Of a DNA stretch of 64,000 nucleotides, positions 1-11,330 are shown piece by piece (the stretch's first letter is position 1; each line of letters starts with the position of its first letter). The stretch is from Chlorella sorokiniana (lineage: Eukaryota; Chlorophyta; Trebouxiophyceae; Chlorellales; Chlorellaceae): assembly GCA_025917655.1 (NCBI GenBank), contig CP084619.1, forward strand, positions 2,895,001 through 2,959,000, written 5' to 3'. The notes beneath the pieces were generated by a model. It made no database searches. It was not told where the DNA came from and saw only the letters and a program-made list of their open reading frames with translations. A program made the position numbers and the translations under genes.

Positions 1-126
1 GCACAGGCGCTGGCAGCGGCGGCGGCGCGCCGCACAGCGGCGATCCAGGCTGGCAGCATACCGCTGGAGGAGCTGACCGGCAGGGAGCTGCATGAGCACC
101 ATCCAGAACTGTTTGACGGCCACTGA
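1..126 (+). CDS. C-terminal end of an unidentified protein (partial)
   Basis: The frame starting at base 1 is open and ends at a TGA at 124-126. It encodes about 41 residues: an Ala/Arg-rich helical stretch followed by an acidic, His-rich end (IPLEELTGRELHEHHPELF, then DGH and stop). The 5' part of the gene lies outside the window. I do not recognise the family from this tail. The low-complexity Ala run followed by a charged C terminus looks like real coding sequence, but no function can be given. Confidence 0.5.
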   Translation, partial: AQALAAAAARRTAAIQAGSIPLEELTGRELHEHHPELFDGH

Positions 127-583
127 CAAACACACACGTCAGTGCTGCTCTTACACTTACAACTGCCCAGCAGCATGCGCATGTGTACACATGCCTGGGT
201 GTCGCTGCAAGCAACGCTGCAACATGAGATTGTGATGGCACGAAAGGCAAGGGTGTGGCTCTCTCACTCGCGTGCGGGTGCACATGGATAGTGGAAGGTC
301 CTGCGCTCAAAATTGGGTTGGAAGAAAGACGGAAAGAACACAGACAGGAACCGCGAAAACTCCGCTCCACTCAAAAAGCTCTCTGGGCGTCCATGTTGCG
401 GCATGGCAGGGCACAGGGGGAGGTAGAGACGTGCCCCAAGTTTGGACAAAGAATGGTCGCCGCCCCGCACGCACAAGCGGCGTGCTGTAGGGGGCCAGCG
501 AGCCGTGCGAGCGGCGCAGCCGCGACGCAGCCCAGCTGCTGAGGGCCAGGCTTGATAACCAGGCGCGCCGTGCCCGTGCACGC
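127..583. other. Convergent intergenic region between the partial gene and the kinase
   Basis: This stretch should hold two 3' UTRs. TTACA occurs at 151-155 and 157-161, i.e. TGTAA on the minus strand, which could serve the kinase gene although it is more than 400 bp past the kinase stop. The minus-strand open frames here are not recognisable as proteins. Nothing else is evident. Confidence 0.4.
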
Positions 584-3500
584 TCATTTCCGGGGTGCTG
601 CTGCTGCTGCCGCCAGACCTGAGGCGCGCGAGGAGCCCCCGCCGCCGCCGCCGCCGCCGGCCTGCTGCACCTTGCGCACGCCGCCGGCGCCCTCTTGCTG
701 CCGGTACACCTCCAGCAGCTCCTCCATCTTCACCTTGAGCTGCACATGAGTGAGGGAGAGCCGGAGGAGGATCAGAAACAGCACCAGTGTGCTGCCTGTC
801 GCACCCCAACCCCAGGACGGCAGAGCTGACGCGACGCGGTGTGCAGGGCAAGCCGCCAGGCAGGCGCTGCAGCTCCACGCCCTCGGCCTGAAGCACACCT
901 GCTCAAACGACGGCCGCACGTTTGGGTCGCGCTGCCAGCAGAGGCGCATGATGTCTGAGAGCGGCGGCGGGCAGTTGGGGGTATGGGGGCGCAGCCCCTT
1001 CTGGACCACGCCCACCGCTGCCTGCAGGGGCGTCATGTCGCTGTAGGGGATGCGCCCCGTCAGCAGCTCCCACAGCACGATGCCAAAGGAGAAGACGTCG
1101 GCCTTCTCGCGGTACGGGTTGTGCTCAATCACCTCGGGCGCCATCCACCTGGGGGCGGCATGCAGGGCGGTGTGGCACGTGCCAGCGTCCCCCATATCCC
1201 CTGGCCTGGCCCCTCCCACCTGTAGGTGCCGGTCTCCGCGGTCATGATGCCGGTGTGGTCCATCACCCGCGCCACCCCAAAGTCTGCAATCTTCACCGTC
1301 CCCGTCTCATCCAGCAGCAGGTTGGCTGCCTGCGGCGAGGGCGGAGGGCGGGGGCGGCGTTGCTGTGTGCCTCGTGCGGGCACGGGCTGTGCGTGATCCA
1401 GCTAGGATAGTGGCCCACTTGCGCAGCAGGCAGGCCCCCATCCCCCCCGCCCAACCACACACCTTGAGGTCTCGGTGCACGATCTTGCGCTTGTGCAGGT
1501 AGTCCATGCCCCGGCACACCTCCACCGCTATCTTGAACACCGCGCCGATGCGCAGCGGCCCCGCCTGCATCCCAGCCACAGCCAGCCAGGCGGAGAGCTG
1601 AGGAGCACGCAGCAACAAACGCAGCCGCCGCACACTCGAGGTCTTCAGCTGGGCTGTCCGTTGCGGTGCACTGAACAGCGTGGAATGCCCCCCGTGCCAG
1701 CGTGTTCCCCTCCGATATCCACCCACCTTGCGTATGTAGTCGTAGACAGACCCGCCGCTCATGAACTCAAACACGATGCACAGGTTGGGCTTCTGGGTGC
1801 ACGCGCCGATGAACTGCACAATGTTCTTGTGGCGCACCTTGCGCATGATGGCCACCTCCTGCTCCAGAAAGAGGGGGTGGGGGACCAGGCGAGGCGTTGG
1901 AGGAGCGCACCAGCAGGCAAAGGCGGGTAGGTGGCGGCAGGCAGGGCGGCGAGGAGCGGACGGCGAGGGACGCCCAGAGCCTGGGTCCCTTGATGCCAGC
2001 ATGCTGCGCTGCAGCGTGGCGCTCGCCTGCAGAAACTCCTGGAACTGCTGGCTGTCCTCGTGCACGTTGCGCAGGATCTTGATGGCCACGTCCTGGCCGC
2101 AGTAGGTGCCGCGGAAGAGGTCCCCAAACGCGCCGCTGGCAATCTTCTCGTGGAAGATGATCTCGTTGGGGTCCAGCTCCCAGTCGTTGTCGCTTGCGCT
2201 GGTGGACGCTTGCTGCCGGGCGGGGGAGGGGGAAGCGCGTCGAGGGGCTCAGGGCGGGCACACGTCTGGCGGCTGCCAGCTGCACCACGGCTCCCAGCCC
2301 TACCCTATCCCACCCCGCCCTCCCTTGTTTTTCTCAAGTTTTCTCAAGAACCCCCCCACACACACACACACACCCCACACCTACACCCACACACCCCATA
2401 CCAACACCCACACCCACCTTGGCCAGCAGGTCCAGCTCGTCCTGCGGCACGCGCAGCTCCGCCGACAGCGCGCCTGACGGCGCGCCCGAGGGCGGCGGCG
2501 AGGAGGAGGAGCCGCGCACCATGGGCGGCGGCAGCTCCTGCAGCCGCCGGCTCAGCACGTCCTCCAGGTCCTCGGTGCCCCCGCCCCCAGCCGTTGACCA
2601 CAAACACGTCCAGGCTGAAGCGGTCCTTGGTGTTGAAGGCGTGCGCCTCGCAGATGTTCAGACCCAGGTCGCCCTGCCCGGCGAGGGAAGCGGGGACGGC
2701 CAAACCAGCTCAATCCATGGCAGAAGCATGCAAGACAGTTGGCAGGCAATAGAGCGTGGGCTGGCTAGCCAGCTGAGGTGGCGCTGCGGCACGGTCCCAA
2801 GCCGCGCCAGCCAGGCCCCTCACCAGTGACTCAGACAGCCGGCTCAGCAGCTTGGGCTGATCTATGGAGGCGATGGTGACCTCGTAAAAGGTGGTGGCGG
2901 CCGCCGCCAGCGACGACCGCTCGCCGCCAGACTGCGCCTCCAGCTTCTCTTCCGCCTCCAGTACAAGCGCCTGCAGAGGTAAGGGCAGCACTAAGCCTGG
3001 TCGACATGCTGCTTAAACCATGCTTGAGCCAGGAGGTGCCAGGGTTTGCCTGTGCTGCTGCAAGTAGATGGCAAATTGCTTACTGTAATGGTGCCCTTTG
3101 TCGCATGTTCACAACTGCTTGCTCAGGTGCTGCCCAAAAGCAAACCACCCCTTTCTGCACCGCAGCTGACCAGCGCACCTGCAGGTTGGGCGATGACCCA
3201 AAGGCGGGCCGGGGCAAGGGCCGTCCAGGTTGCTTGTGTGGCGAGTAGTTACTAGACAAGGACTGCAGGAGGGGAGGAGGCGTTACGAGCGAAAGGATTC
3301 AGGATGCTGGCGCTCAGGTGTCTGCGGTACGCAGCTGACCAGCTGGCAGGCAGCGAAGGCACCCCGCCATGGGCGCGGGCGCACCTCCTGTTGATGGTGG
3401 AGCACATCCAAGCTGCCAAAGGACGGGCGCTTGGCAAGGTCGCTGCCGCTGACAACATCCACAGGCCGCAGCTGGAAGGAGACGGCAGAGGGGTCCGACC

Positions 3501-3984
3501 GCGCGCTGTCGAGCAGGCGCTTGTGGTTCAGCACGTCTAGGCTATTGATGTTGACATCCAGCGCGTACCTACGGATCATAACATACAAACAGGGCCTGGT
3601 GGGGAGGGAAAGCGCACGCAGGCACGGGCTGGCACTCGATCGACTTAAGGGACGGCACACGGTCTCGGGCGCGGTCCGGGGCCTTCCTTCCACGCACCTT
3701 GAAGGCAAGGATTCAAAGTGTGCGCGAATGTCGGCCGCCGCTTCTGCCTCCACGTTCATTCCGCGAGCACGCAGGTTGGCTATAAAGTTGTCCGCTATCT
3801 CCGTCTTGCTGCGTCGCCTCAGGCTCCCCTGGCTGGCCAAGGGCGGCGCAGTGGGAGGCAGCTGGGTGCTCATGCTGCCTGCCCCGCCGCTCCAAACCAG
3901 GCTGGTGCCCAGACTGCCCGCCAGACTACTATTCAGGCAGGGCGAGGACGTGCTGCCTACTACGAGGGTTGTGCTGGCTACCAT
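584..3984 (-). CDS. ACT-domain Raf-like serine/threonine/tyrosine protein kinase (STY8/STY17/STY46 type)
   Basis: About ten exons run from ATG 3984 to TGA 584-586. Exons 1-2 (about 3984-3699 and 3569-3386) carry the family's N-terminal region ending in RYALDVN and KRLLDSA. An ACT domain follows ([20 protein letters not shown] with DVFVVNGW, about 2670-2595). The kinase domain has the Gly-rich loop [16 protein letters not shown] lysine, HRDLK (near 1465), DFG in [12 protein letters not shown] (near 1285) and RWMAPEV (near 1145). The C terminus is Gly/Ala-rich. In plants this group phosphorylates transit peptides of plastid preproteins in the cytosol; the same role here is inference. It is divergent from the TDP2 gene, 277 bp away. 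The frame slips in a G run near 2605 just after the ACT domain, probably a sequencing error. A CA-rich microsatellite (2351-2400) sits in an intron. Confidence 0.9.
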
Positions 3985-4261
3985 GAGTGAGCAGCGGCAG
4001 CGGCTGTCATTTGGGGCCGGTGCACAGCAGCGACTGGCCCTCAGATGATGCAGGTGGTTTCAAGGTGACGCATGAAACAGAGGGATGGAAGGCCAGTCGA
4101 CTGCAGTCGGGTGATGACATGGGCAGTTCCGTGCAGGCAGTGCGAAGGAATCCAAAGCAGTGTGCTTCCCCGTTTTGCAGCCGCACATCACACTTGCTTA
4201 CTTTGAAAGTTCCTGCACCCACCCTGCCTTGCGTACAACCTCTTTCTGGATTAGAACAGCA
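3985..4261. promoter_or_regulatory. Shared divergent promoter, kinase / TDP2
   Basis: The two ATGs lie 277 bp apart on opposite strands, so both promoters and both 5' UTRs must fit here. No clear TATA box or repeated operator was seen. The call rests only on geometry. Confidence 0.4.
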
Positions 4262-5823
4262 ATGGCAAGCGAGGGCGTGATTGACCTCACAAAATCTCCA
4301 GGTAGGGTATATATGTCGAGTACAAATGCCCAGTAGGCCGCTGACGCTTGGCGCCAGTTGCCGCCAGCGCCCACTGCAGAAAAGCCTCGCCAGCTCGCTC
4401 CCAAACGCCAGCGGGCAGCTGAGGAGGATGCCACCGTGGATTTGGTGTCGGATGAGGTGGAGGCCAAGTTGCGCATCATGCGCCACGCCCGCCGGGTGAA
4501 CAACGAGCGTGGCATGAGCGTGACGCTGCCAGCCCAGGTGCAGTCGCTGCACTGCGCAGGAGTAGGGGCAGCAGGGGGGTGCAGGAGACAGAGCAGGCAA
4601 GCCGCGCAGACCAGGGTGATGCAGGGCAGCCCAGCTCTGCGTGCATCACCAACAGCCTCCTTGCGCAGCTTCACGCGGAGCGCATGGCTCGGCAGCAGCA
4701 GCGGCAGCAGCCTGGCAGCCTCTCCAGCGGCAGCGCTCCCGCGTCCAGCAGACCGGATCCACCCAGGCACGCGGCGGGCAGCAGCGGCGCTCGCTCCATG
4801 CCACACCGGGAGCAGTCTGTGATGCAGGAGGCGCCAGCAGGGCGGCCCCCGGACCTCCGCCTGCTCTCCTTCAACGTGTGGTTCCGTGAAGACCTGCATG
4901 TTGTGGAGCGCATGGCGGCCATCGGCGCCATTGTAGCAGCTCGGCAGCCCCACTTCGTGTGTTTGCAGGTGGGATGCGTTGCTCTGGCCATGCCTGCCTT
5001 CTGCTACCATTCACTCCTGCGCCTGAGTGGTCACGCCCGCAGGAGGTCACCCCCTCATCTACCAGCTGCTGTCCTCCAGCGCCTGGTGGCACGAGTACAC
5101 TGCCTCGCCGTGCCCCCGGACGCCCGTACTTCACCGTCCTGCTCTGGCACCGCAGCGTGCACTGCCCAAAGGGCTGCCAATCGATCCCGTACGCTAACAG
5201 CGTCATGGGTAGGTCGAGCGGAAAGGCTGCCGGTTGCAAGGTCGGGTGTCCAGGTGCAACACAACAACAGCTCTGTCACAGGATTGGCCTTGCTAGTTGA
5301 GGTCGACGCCCTTTCAATACCTTCCCCATGCTCCTCCGTGCAGGCCGTGATCTGAAGACGGTGGCCGGCACACTGGGTGGCTGCCCAGTTCGCGTGGCCA
5401 CCACCCACCTGGAAAGTCCCATCAGCGGCAGCCAGCTGTTCAGCGAGCCGCGCATGGCGCAATGCAAACAGGCGCTGGCGGTGCTCGACAGAGCGCGCGA
5501 GCCAGATGTTCTGTTTTGCGGGGACATGAATTTGAACCCAACGGACGGGGCAGCACCGCTGCCCGGGGATGGAGCGATGCATGGCTGCACCTCCACTCCG
5601 GCGACCCAGGCCTGACCTATGACCCCAAAGCCAACCCAATGCTCAAGCCCGGCAACCGCATCCGCCGCCGGCTGGACCGCGCCTTTGTGAGGCTCAAGCA
5701 CTGGCGCCTGCGCAGCATGGAGCTGGTGGGGAGGGAGGCGCTGCTGGGGCTGCAGTTTGAAGGGCGGCCGGTGCTGCCGTCCGACCACTTTGGCCTGTTC
5801 CTCACCCTGGCTGGCCACCAATG
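4262..5823 (+). CDS. TDP2: Tyrosyl-DNA phosphodiesterase 2-like endonuclease/exonuclease/phosphatase
   Basis: TDP2 removes topoisomerase II peptides from 5' DNA ends. The first exon is 4262-4301, and phase fits an acceptor before 4368. The N terminus holds two SUMO-interaction-like motifs (GVIDLTKSP and ATVDLVSD). The catalytic EEP fold follows: LLSFNVWFREDL (4860s), ARQPHFVCLQ ending an exon near 4969 (the metal-binding Glu would open the next exon, EVTP), RVATTHLESP (TxxHLES), FCGDMNLN (GDxN), and SDHFGLFL with the terminal catalytic His (near 5790). The stop is at 5821-5823. The frame breaks three times, each fixed by one extra base in a homopolymer: 5050-5054, 5113-5117 and 5565-5568. No UBA domain was seen, unlike human TDP2. 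The gene is followed head-to-tail by the membrane protein at 6072. Confidence 0.88.
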
Positions 5824-6071
5824 ACCGACTGATTTTGCTCGTCCGTGCAATATTGAAGGCGAGCGTGTAGTCCTTCAGTAACTTCACAGGGGAGCGGCTC
5901 ACTGCCGCCCACATGCTGTGACGCAGCGCATTGCGGTGCATGCAGAGGGGCCAGCTGGAGAGCCACGGGTACCATATATCGGCCAGCTGCGCTCACAAGC
6001 TGTTTACCAACGGATTGGTTTGGAGAGAAGCGGGAAGTTGGCGGGGATTTCTGTGATCGCTTCGCGCGCCA

Positions 6072-7050
6072 ATGTCCCGTAGCAACCCGTTCGCCGACGC
6101 AGAGGACAAAACTGACCTGCTGCAAGCTACAGGAGGCCTAAGGAGCGATGCAGACGACTGGAGGGACGAACCTCTTTCCCCAACAGTGCCGCAAGGGGCA
6201 GCAACACCGCTTGCCGCACTTCCTAGCATCGATGCAAGCCCTCGGCGTGCAGACCAGCCCCCAGCTGCGCCACTGGAGCAACCTGGAGGCGGCCCCGCGC
6301 CACCACCGCCGGCGGCATACGATGCAGGCCTTGCCACCCCAGCAGGCTATCCCCCGGGTTACCCTCCAGCGACCACCGCAAGCCCCAGCGGTCCTGCACC
6401 GCAGCGCAGCGGCAGCTACTACCCGCCAGCGCCTGGTGCCACGGGAGCGTGGGGCGCCGCCAGCCAGCCCTTCTCCGACCAGCCCCCGCCGTACGGCAGC
6501 AGCAGCCAGCCCCACGGCGCAGATGGCGGCGCTGCCCCCTACGGCGCGCCGCCACCCTACCAGCAGGGCGCGGCATGGACCAGCAGCGGCTACGAGACCG
6601 GCCGGCTGAGCTATCAGCCATTTGAGCAGTCGCAGGCGGGCGCACCCCCTCCCAAGATGCGGTGCGGGGGCCTGGGCGAGATGTGGACGCTCTTCATCGT
6701 CTCCTTCATCCTCTGGCCCGGCTGGTGAGCAGCTGCTGTCCGACGCACCAGCCAGCCGTCCCTTGCATGACCTGGCAGCCCCTCCTCTCCCGGCAGGCCG
6801 TGCTGGCTGGGCAGCCCCAGGTGCGCTGCCCTCCACCGCGCCCACCGACCCCCCGCAGGTACGTGGCGAGCGTGTGGTACTGCGTGTCCCCCGGCTGCAG
6901 AAGGAGCCCCGCCACAAGCTGCCCTTTGTGCTAAACTGCGTGGCCGCCACCGTCTTCACCGTCATTTGGGTGGGCCTGCTGGCCCGCACCACCTGGCACC
7001 ACGACAGCAGCCAGGTCTACTGCGACCCAATCACCGCCACCTGCGTGTGA
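6072..7050 (+). CDS. Small Pro/Gly/Tyr-rich membrane protein with NPFxD and PPxY motifs
   Basis: ATG 6072 starts a protein of roughly 270 residues. The cytosolic-looking N terminus begins MSRSNPFADAED, containing an NPFxD endocytic motif like those in SCAMPs, then a Pro/Tyr/Gly-rich stretch with two PPPY motifs (QPPPYGSS and GAPPPYQQ). Exon 1 ends after a hydrophobic segment, EMWTLFIVSFILWPGW (near 6725). After a short intron the second hydrophobic segment, FVLNCVAATVFTVIWVGLLA, is followed by a short Cys-containing end and TGA 7048-7050. Joining the two needs one extra C in the run at 6888-6892. A possible TATA element (TATATC) is near 5974. I do not recognise a named family. By motif content it could be a trafficking or ubiquitin-ligase adaptor, which is inference. 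Confidence 0.7.
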
Positions 7051-7263
7051 CGGCGCCCTTGCCCGCGTGATGCAACCCCCCTTTGCGTGCGTGATCCAAC
7101 CCCCAAAGCTCTGGCTGAGGCGCAGCCCTGAATGTGGATTTGCGGTCACAAGCATGCGAGGTCAGGCGCTGGTCGGCAGCTCAGCATGAGCGCAGCAGGG
7201 GTGCAAGGGCGGGAGCGGCGCCCGCCGGTCACCGCCGTTGCAGGGGCCGCTTGCTGCTGCTGC

Positions 7264-9951
7264 TCAGGCTGTCCAGCAGGATGACAGACTGTGCAGGGGG
7301 CCGACTGCGCCGCTGCTGCCGCCCGGCTGGCTGCCCGCCGCCTCCCGCAGCGCGCGCTCAAACGCGCCGCCGCCCTGCACCGCCGCATCCGCGCTGCCGC
7401 TGTTCTCCCGGCTCAGCAGCTGCTGCGTGGGGCTGCGCACCGCCTCCAGCCGCTCCAGCGACTTGGGCGACAGGCCCAGCGGCGTGCTGCTGCCCCCAGG
7501 TGAGGCAGCTCTATGCGCAGGTCGCCCTGCGAGGCCACCGCGTGCACCTGCGGGATGTGGGGGCCCGGCAGCAAGGCCGTGGGCCAAGGTGCCGCGCAGC
7601 AGGCAGGTGGGGTCCACATGCAAGGCGGGCGTTCAGAGGAGGGGCAGTCACGGGCAGGGGCTTGCCTGAGCCACGCTGCCGCTGCTGCCGCCCTGCTGCC
7701 ACCAGCGCTTGCTCGCCTCCGCATCCAGCCCCTGCCCCGGCACGTAGCCGTTCTTGACGCCGCCCGCGCGCAGCACCGGGCTGCTGAGCCTGTCCACGCG
7801 CCCTGTGGCGGCGTGCAGCTTCTCCACAATCACGTCCACCTGGGCCGCGGGGGCGGCGACAGCGCCTCGCCGCCGCGGTCGGCCGCCGCCAGCTCGCTGG
7901 ACGCGGCGCTGTAGCTGAAGATGTGCTCCGGCTTCTCTGCAGCGGATAACACAGGGATGAGGAGAACAGGGTGGCCCAGCAAGGGTGGCGGGACAGGGGC
8001 AGCAGGTTGCTGCTTGATGGAGTGTTGCCCAACTGCCGTGCGCGCCCGCCTGCCCCCAACAAGCGCCCACCCGCCACGAATCCTGCGATGCCCATGAATA
8101 TGGCGCCCAGCAGGGCCAGCAGCAGGCCCAGCACCAGGAGGGCCAGGTGGCGGGAGGGCAGCCCCGCCAGCTCCTCAAAGTAGATGCCGCCCTCCAGCAC
8201 AGACATGCACATCCAAAAGGCCTGGGGGAGGGCGCGGGGGGGGCGCCACGTTGGAAGGGTTCCTTGGGAGGGTGGGGGTGGCGCAAGGCGGTGTGGCCGA
8301 CAGCGGGAGGCCAATGCTCGTGGGTTTCCTGGGCAAAGCCCTGAGGAGGCGGCAGCATGGCGGGACGCGGCGGCGGCCCCAGCTGGCTGCCATGGCGCCA
8401 CCCCCCGCCACCTGCCCACCTGCATGAGCGGCATGATGAGGGAGGCGGGGTAGAAGCGCAGCCCGCGGTCCGACTGGCGCACCCAGAAGGCGGCGGTGGC
8501 CAGGAAGGCCGCCAGGATGAACCAGGAGTACCTGCAGGGGGGTAGGGGTCGCGTGTTTGCGTGTGTGGGGACGAGGGGGGCTTCTGAGGGCTCAAAGCCT
8601 GAGGTGGAACCAGCTGCCATTGGACGATGCAAGGGGGGGCCTGCCAGCGCCCGCCGCGCGCCCTGCACGCCGCCTCACCAGTCTGTGAGGGAGGCGGGCA
8701 TGTAGGAGACGACGTAGGTGAGGGACTTGCTGAACAGCACGCTCCACGCGCCCACAAACGACGCCACCGCCGAGAAGAGCAGCGCCCCCGCAAACACGGT
8801 CACCGCGTCGTGATCCCGTGGCGGCAGGCCGGGGCCCCAGCCGCCCAGGCCCACCCACTTGCCGCTGCCCGCCGCCAGCAGGTGCTGCGAGTCGGACGCC
8901 GCGCCCTCGCCGCCGCTGCCCCTGTCGCCGCCCCCGCCGCGCCCGCCTTGCCGCCCTCCAGGGTGGCCACCAGCTGCGGCTGCGGCTGCAGTGCCGTGCC
9001 GCCCCCATGACCCGCCAGTGCAGCCACTGCAGCAGGCACAGCAGGCCGCCCAGCACCAGCAGGAAGGTGGTCATGGCGGGCGTGGCCCACTGGCGCCGCA
9101 GCTGCGCAAGGGTGAAGGTGACCTCGGCGGGTCCGTACAGGATGATGAGGGCGTTGCCTGGAGAGGAGAACGGGGGCAGGGGCGGGCTGAGTCAGCCGCA
9201 TGCATCCCTCTGAACACGGACGATGCCGGCATCGCTGCCTGCTGCCCTGCCTGCTGCCCAACACTGCATGCCGTTGCGCTGCGCTCTCTGGCGCGTCCCG
9301 ATTCCCAGCCAGCAGCGCGGGGCCCAGCGGCGGCGAGGGCGTGTGGGGGCGCGGGGGCGGCGGCAGCGCACCCAGCAGCACCACGCTGACGCCCAGCACG
9401 GTGGAGGCGGATGCGCGGATGCCCAGCATGAAGCGGGAGGCCACGGGGATGATGACGAACTGGAGGGATCCCAGCCCGCTGAGCACCGTCTGGGCCGCAA
9501 AGCGCATGGCAATGAAGCGCATGATGTTGCCCAGGGCAAAGGCGCTCCACCCGGCAAACGCGTACGCCTTGCTGCCGGCCTTCTGCCGACGCCACTTGCC
9601 GTCGGGGCGCCGCCTGCGTGCGGCCCAAACTAGGCGATTGTAAGACAAAGTAAAATGACACCCATGATCTCAGCCTACACGATAAGGAGCCAAATGCACG
9701 CAGTTGTCCACCTCTGCAGCGGATTGGCAGGGCGGGCGGCGGCGGAAGCGAGCGGCAACAGCAGTGCTGGCTTACCAAAGCGGCGGATTGGGATGGGCCC
9801 GGGGAACGGCCCATGTGCTGGGAGCTCCCGTAGAATCCACAATAGCGTGGGCCACCTTCACGCTGGCCTGCCCAAAGACGATTAGCACGCTGCCCGCAAC
9901 GTGCAGCGCGGCTCCAAGCGAGCCAAGGCCCAGCAGGGCCGTCCCAAGCAT
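7264..9951 (-). CDS. NIPA-type (DUF803) magnesium transporter
   Basis: ATG 9951 begins MLGTALLGLGSL and a first membrane segment, SVLIVFGQASVKVAHAIV, matching the family's first helix. The next exon (about 9640-9360) carries WSAFALGNIMRFIAMRFA and TVLSGLGSLQFVIIPVAS, the most conserved block. Later exons give GNALIILYGPAEVTFTLAQL, a helix FLLVLGGLLCLLQWL, AGALLFSAVASFVGAWSVLF, WFILAAFLATAAFWV, and a final pair around LALLVLGLLLALLGAIFMGI. About eight or nine membrane segments fit the family. The C-terminal tail is Ser/Gln/Gly-rich and ends at TGA 7264-7266. NIPA proteins carry Mg2+ in plasma or endosomal membranes; the substrate here is inferred. The exon structure is dense (about eight exons). 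The 3' end faces the 6072 gene 213 bp away. Confidence 0.85.
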
Positions 9952-10193
9952 TGTCCCAAGGGACAAAGGGCATCTACAAGCGGCGAGAAGCCATGTTGCC
10001 GGCTTCATTTCACGTGGGCAGGCCCACAGGCAGCGAGGGCAATAGCAAATATTGCAGGCGATGCTGGAGAAATCGAGGCTGCATCCGCCGGATGTCCAGA
10101 CCTGCCCCACACCACCATGATGTGAGCCGCCGCCCAGAGCGCGACAGCCAACCTCGTTTCTGTGCCAAAACACTGATCTAAGTCCTACAGGTT
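9952..10193. other. Spacer between the Myb/SANT gene end and NIPA start
   Basis: Both flanking genes are on the minus strand, so this should hold the Myb gene 3' UTR and the NIPA promoter. No distinct element was recognised. Confidence 0.3.
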
Positions 10194-11282
10194 CTACGCA
10201 TTGCTTTTGCCTGTTTTCCCGAGGAATGGTGCACCAGGAAGCTTCAGCGCCGCAAAACTCTTCTGCAAGTGCTTGGGGGCGTTGTCGTTGAAGTGCGCCA
10301 CATCCAGCTGCCAGACTGCCTGGCTGTCCCGCTTCGTGCCCGTGTTGTGAATGTAAGGCCGGTGGCTCAGCTCCTCACGGATGCGCTGCTGCCAGCTGCA
10401 AGCAGATTGCACGAGCACACGTGCGAGATCGTCAGGTGCTGCCGTGAGGGGGCATTCCACGCTGCATGCATGTTCAACATGTGCACTCACTTGACTACTC
10501 CAGCAGAGTCACGACGGAAGGAGCGGTCCAGCAGCGGCTGAAAGGGTGGGTGCGCCTCCACCGCTGCGCAGATCTCATCCCCGGTACCGGTCTGCACAGG
10601 GCAATGCACACTTGCGACAGTTCATGAACATGGCAGTCTGGTGTTGCGCATGTCTCGGCCCAGCTTCGAACAAAGCACACCATCAACTCACACAGCCGGG
10701 CAGGGAGGCCAGGCCGTATATGGCCATCCAGCGGTACGATATAGCGCGGCGAACGGGGTGGCCTTGGGCTGCGCGCCCTCCCGAAGTGACGCGCTGGTGT
10801 CGATACTTGCTGCGCACAGCTTGCATGCTGCGGTTCAAGTGTGCAGCCACTTGCCTCCAGTCCAGCTCTTCGCTGCCAAAGTGCAGCCTGCATGTTAAAG
10901 CAGTACAGGGAAGAAGGGCGCTGACACTCTTACACAATCAAAGGGCTTGGGCGGATAGTTAGTGAGCAGGGCAGCAGGGAACGGAAGCACCAGGGTTGAG
11001 GTAGCTGAACTTGCCTGCGGTAGGCTGCATCCTCAATGCAGGCCACCAGCTTCACAACATCCTCGGCGCTCCAGTGACTATAGAGGGGCTTCAGCGCTGA
11101 TTCTGCCTCGGTGGCCGCAACTGCCACGCCAGAGGCTGCTCCTGCCGGGGTCCCCTCCACACCCGCCTGATTTGCTGCATGATGCCCAGAGGTTGCATCC
11201 AGCGGCTTGCCATGCCGAGCTGGACTGGGTTCATTGATTGCGGGGTCCTGCGGGTCTGAACGGGGTTCCTGCTGCAACTGCA

Positions 11283-11330
<48 letters not shown>

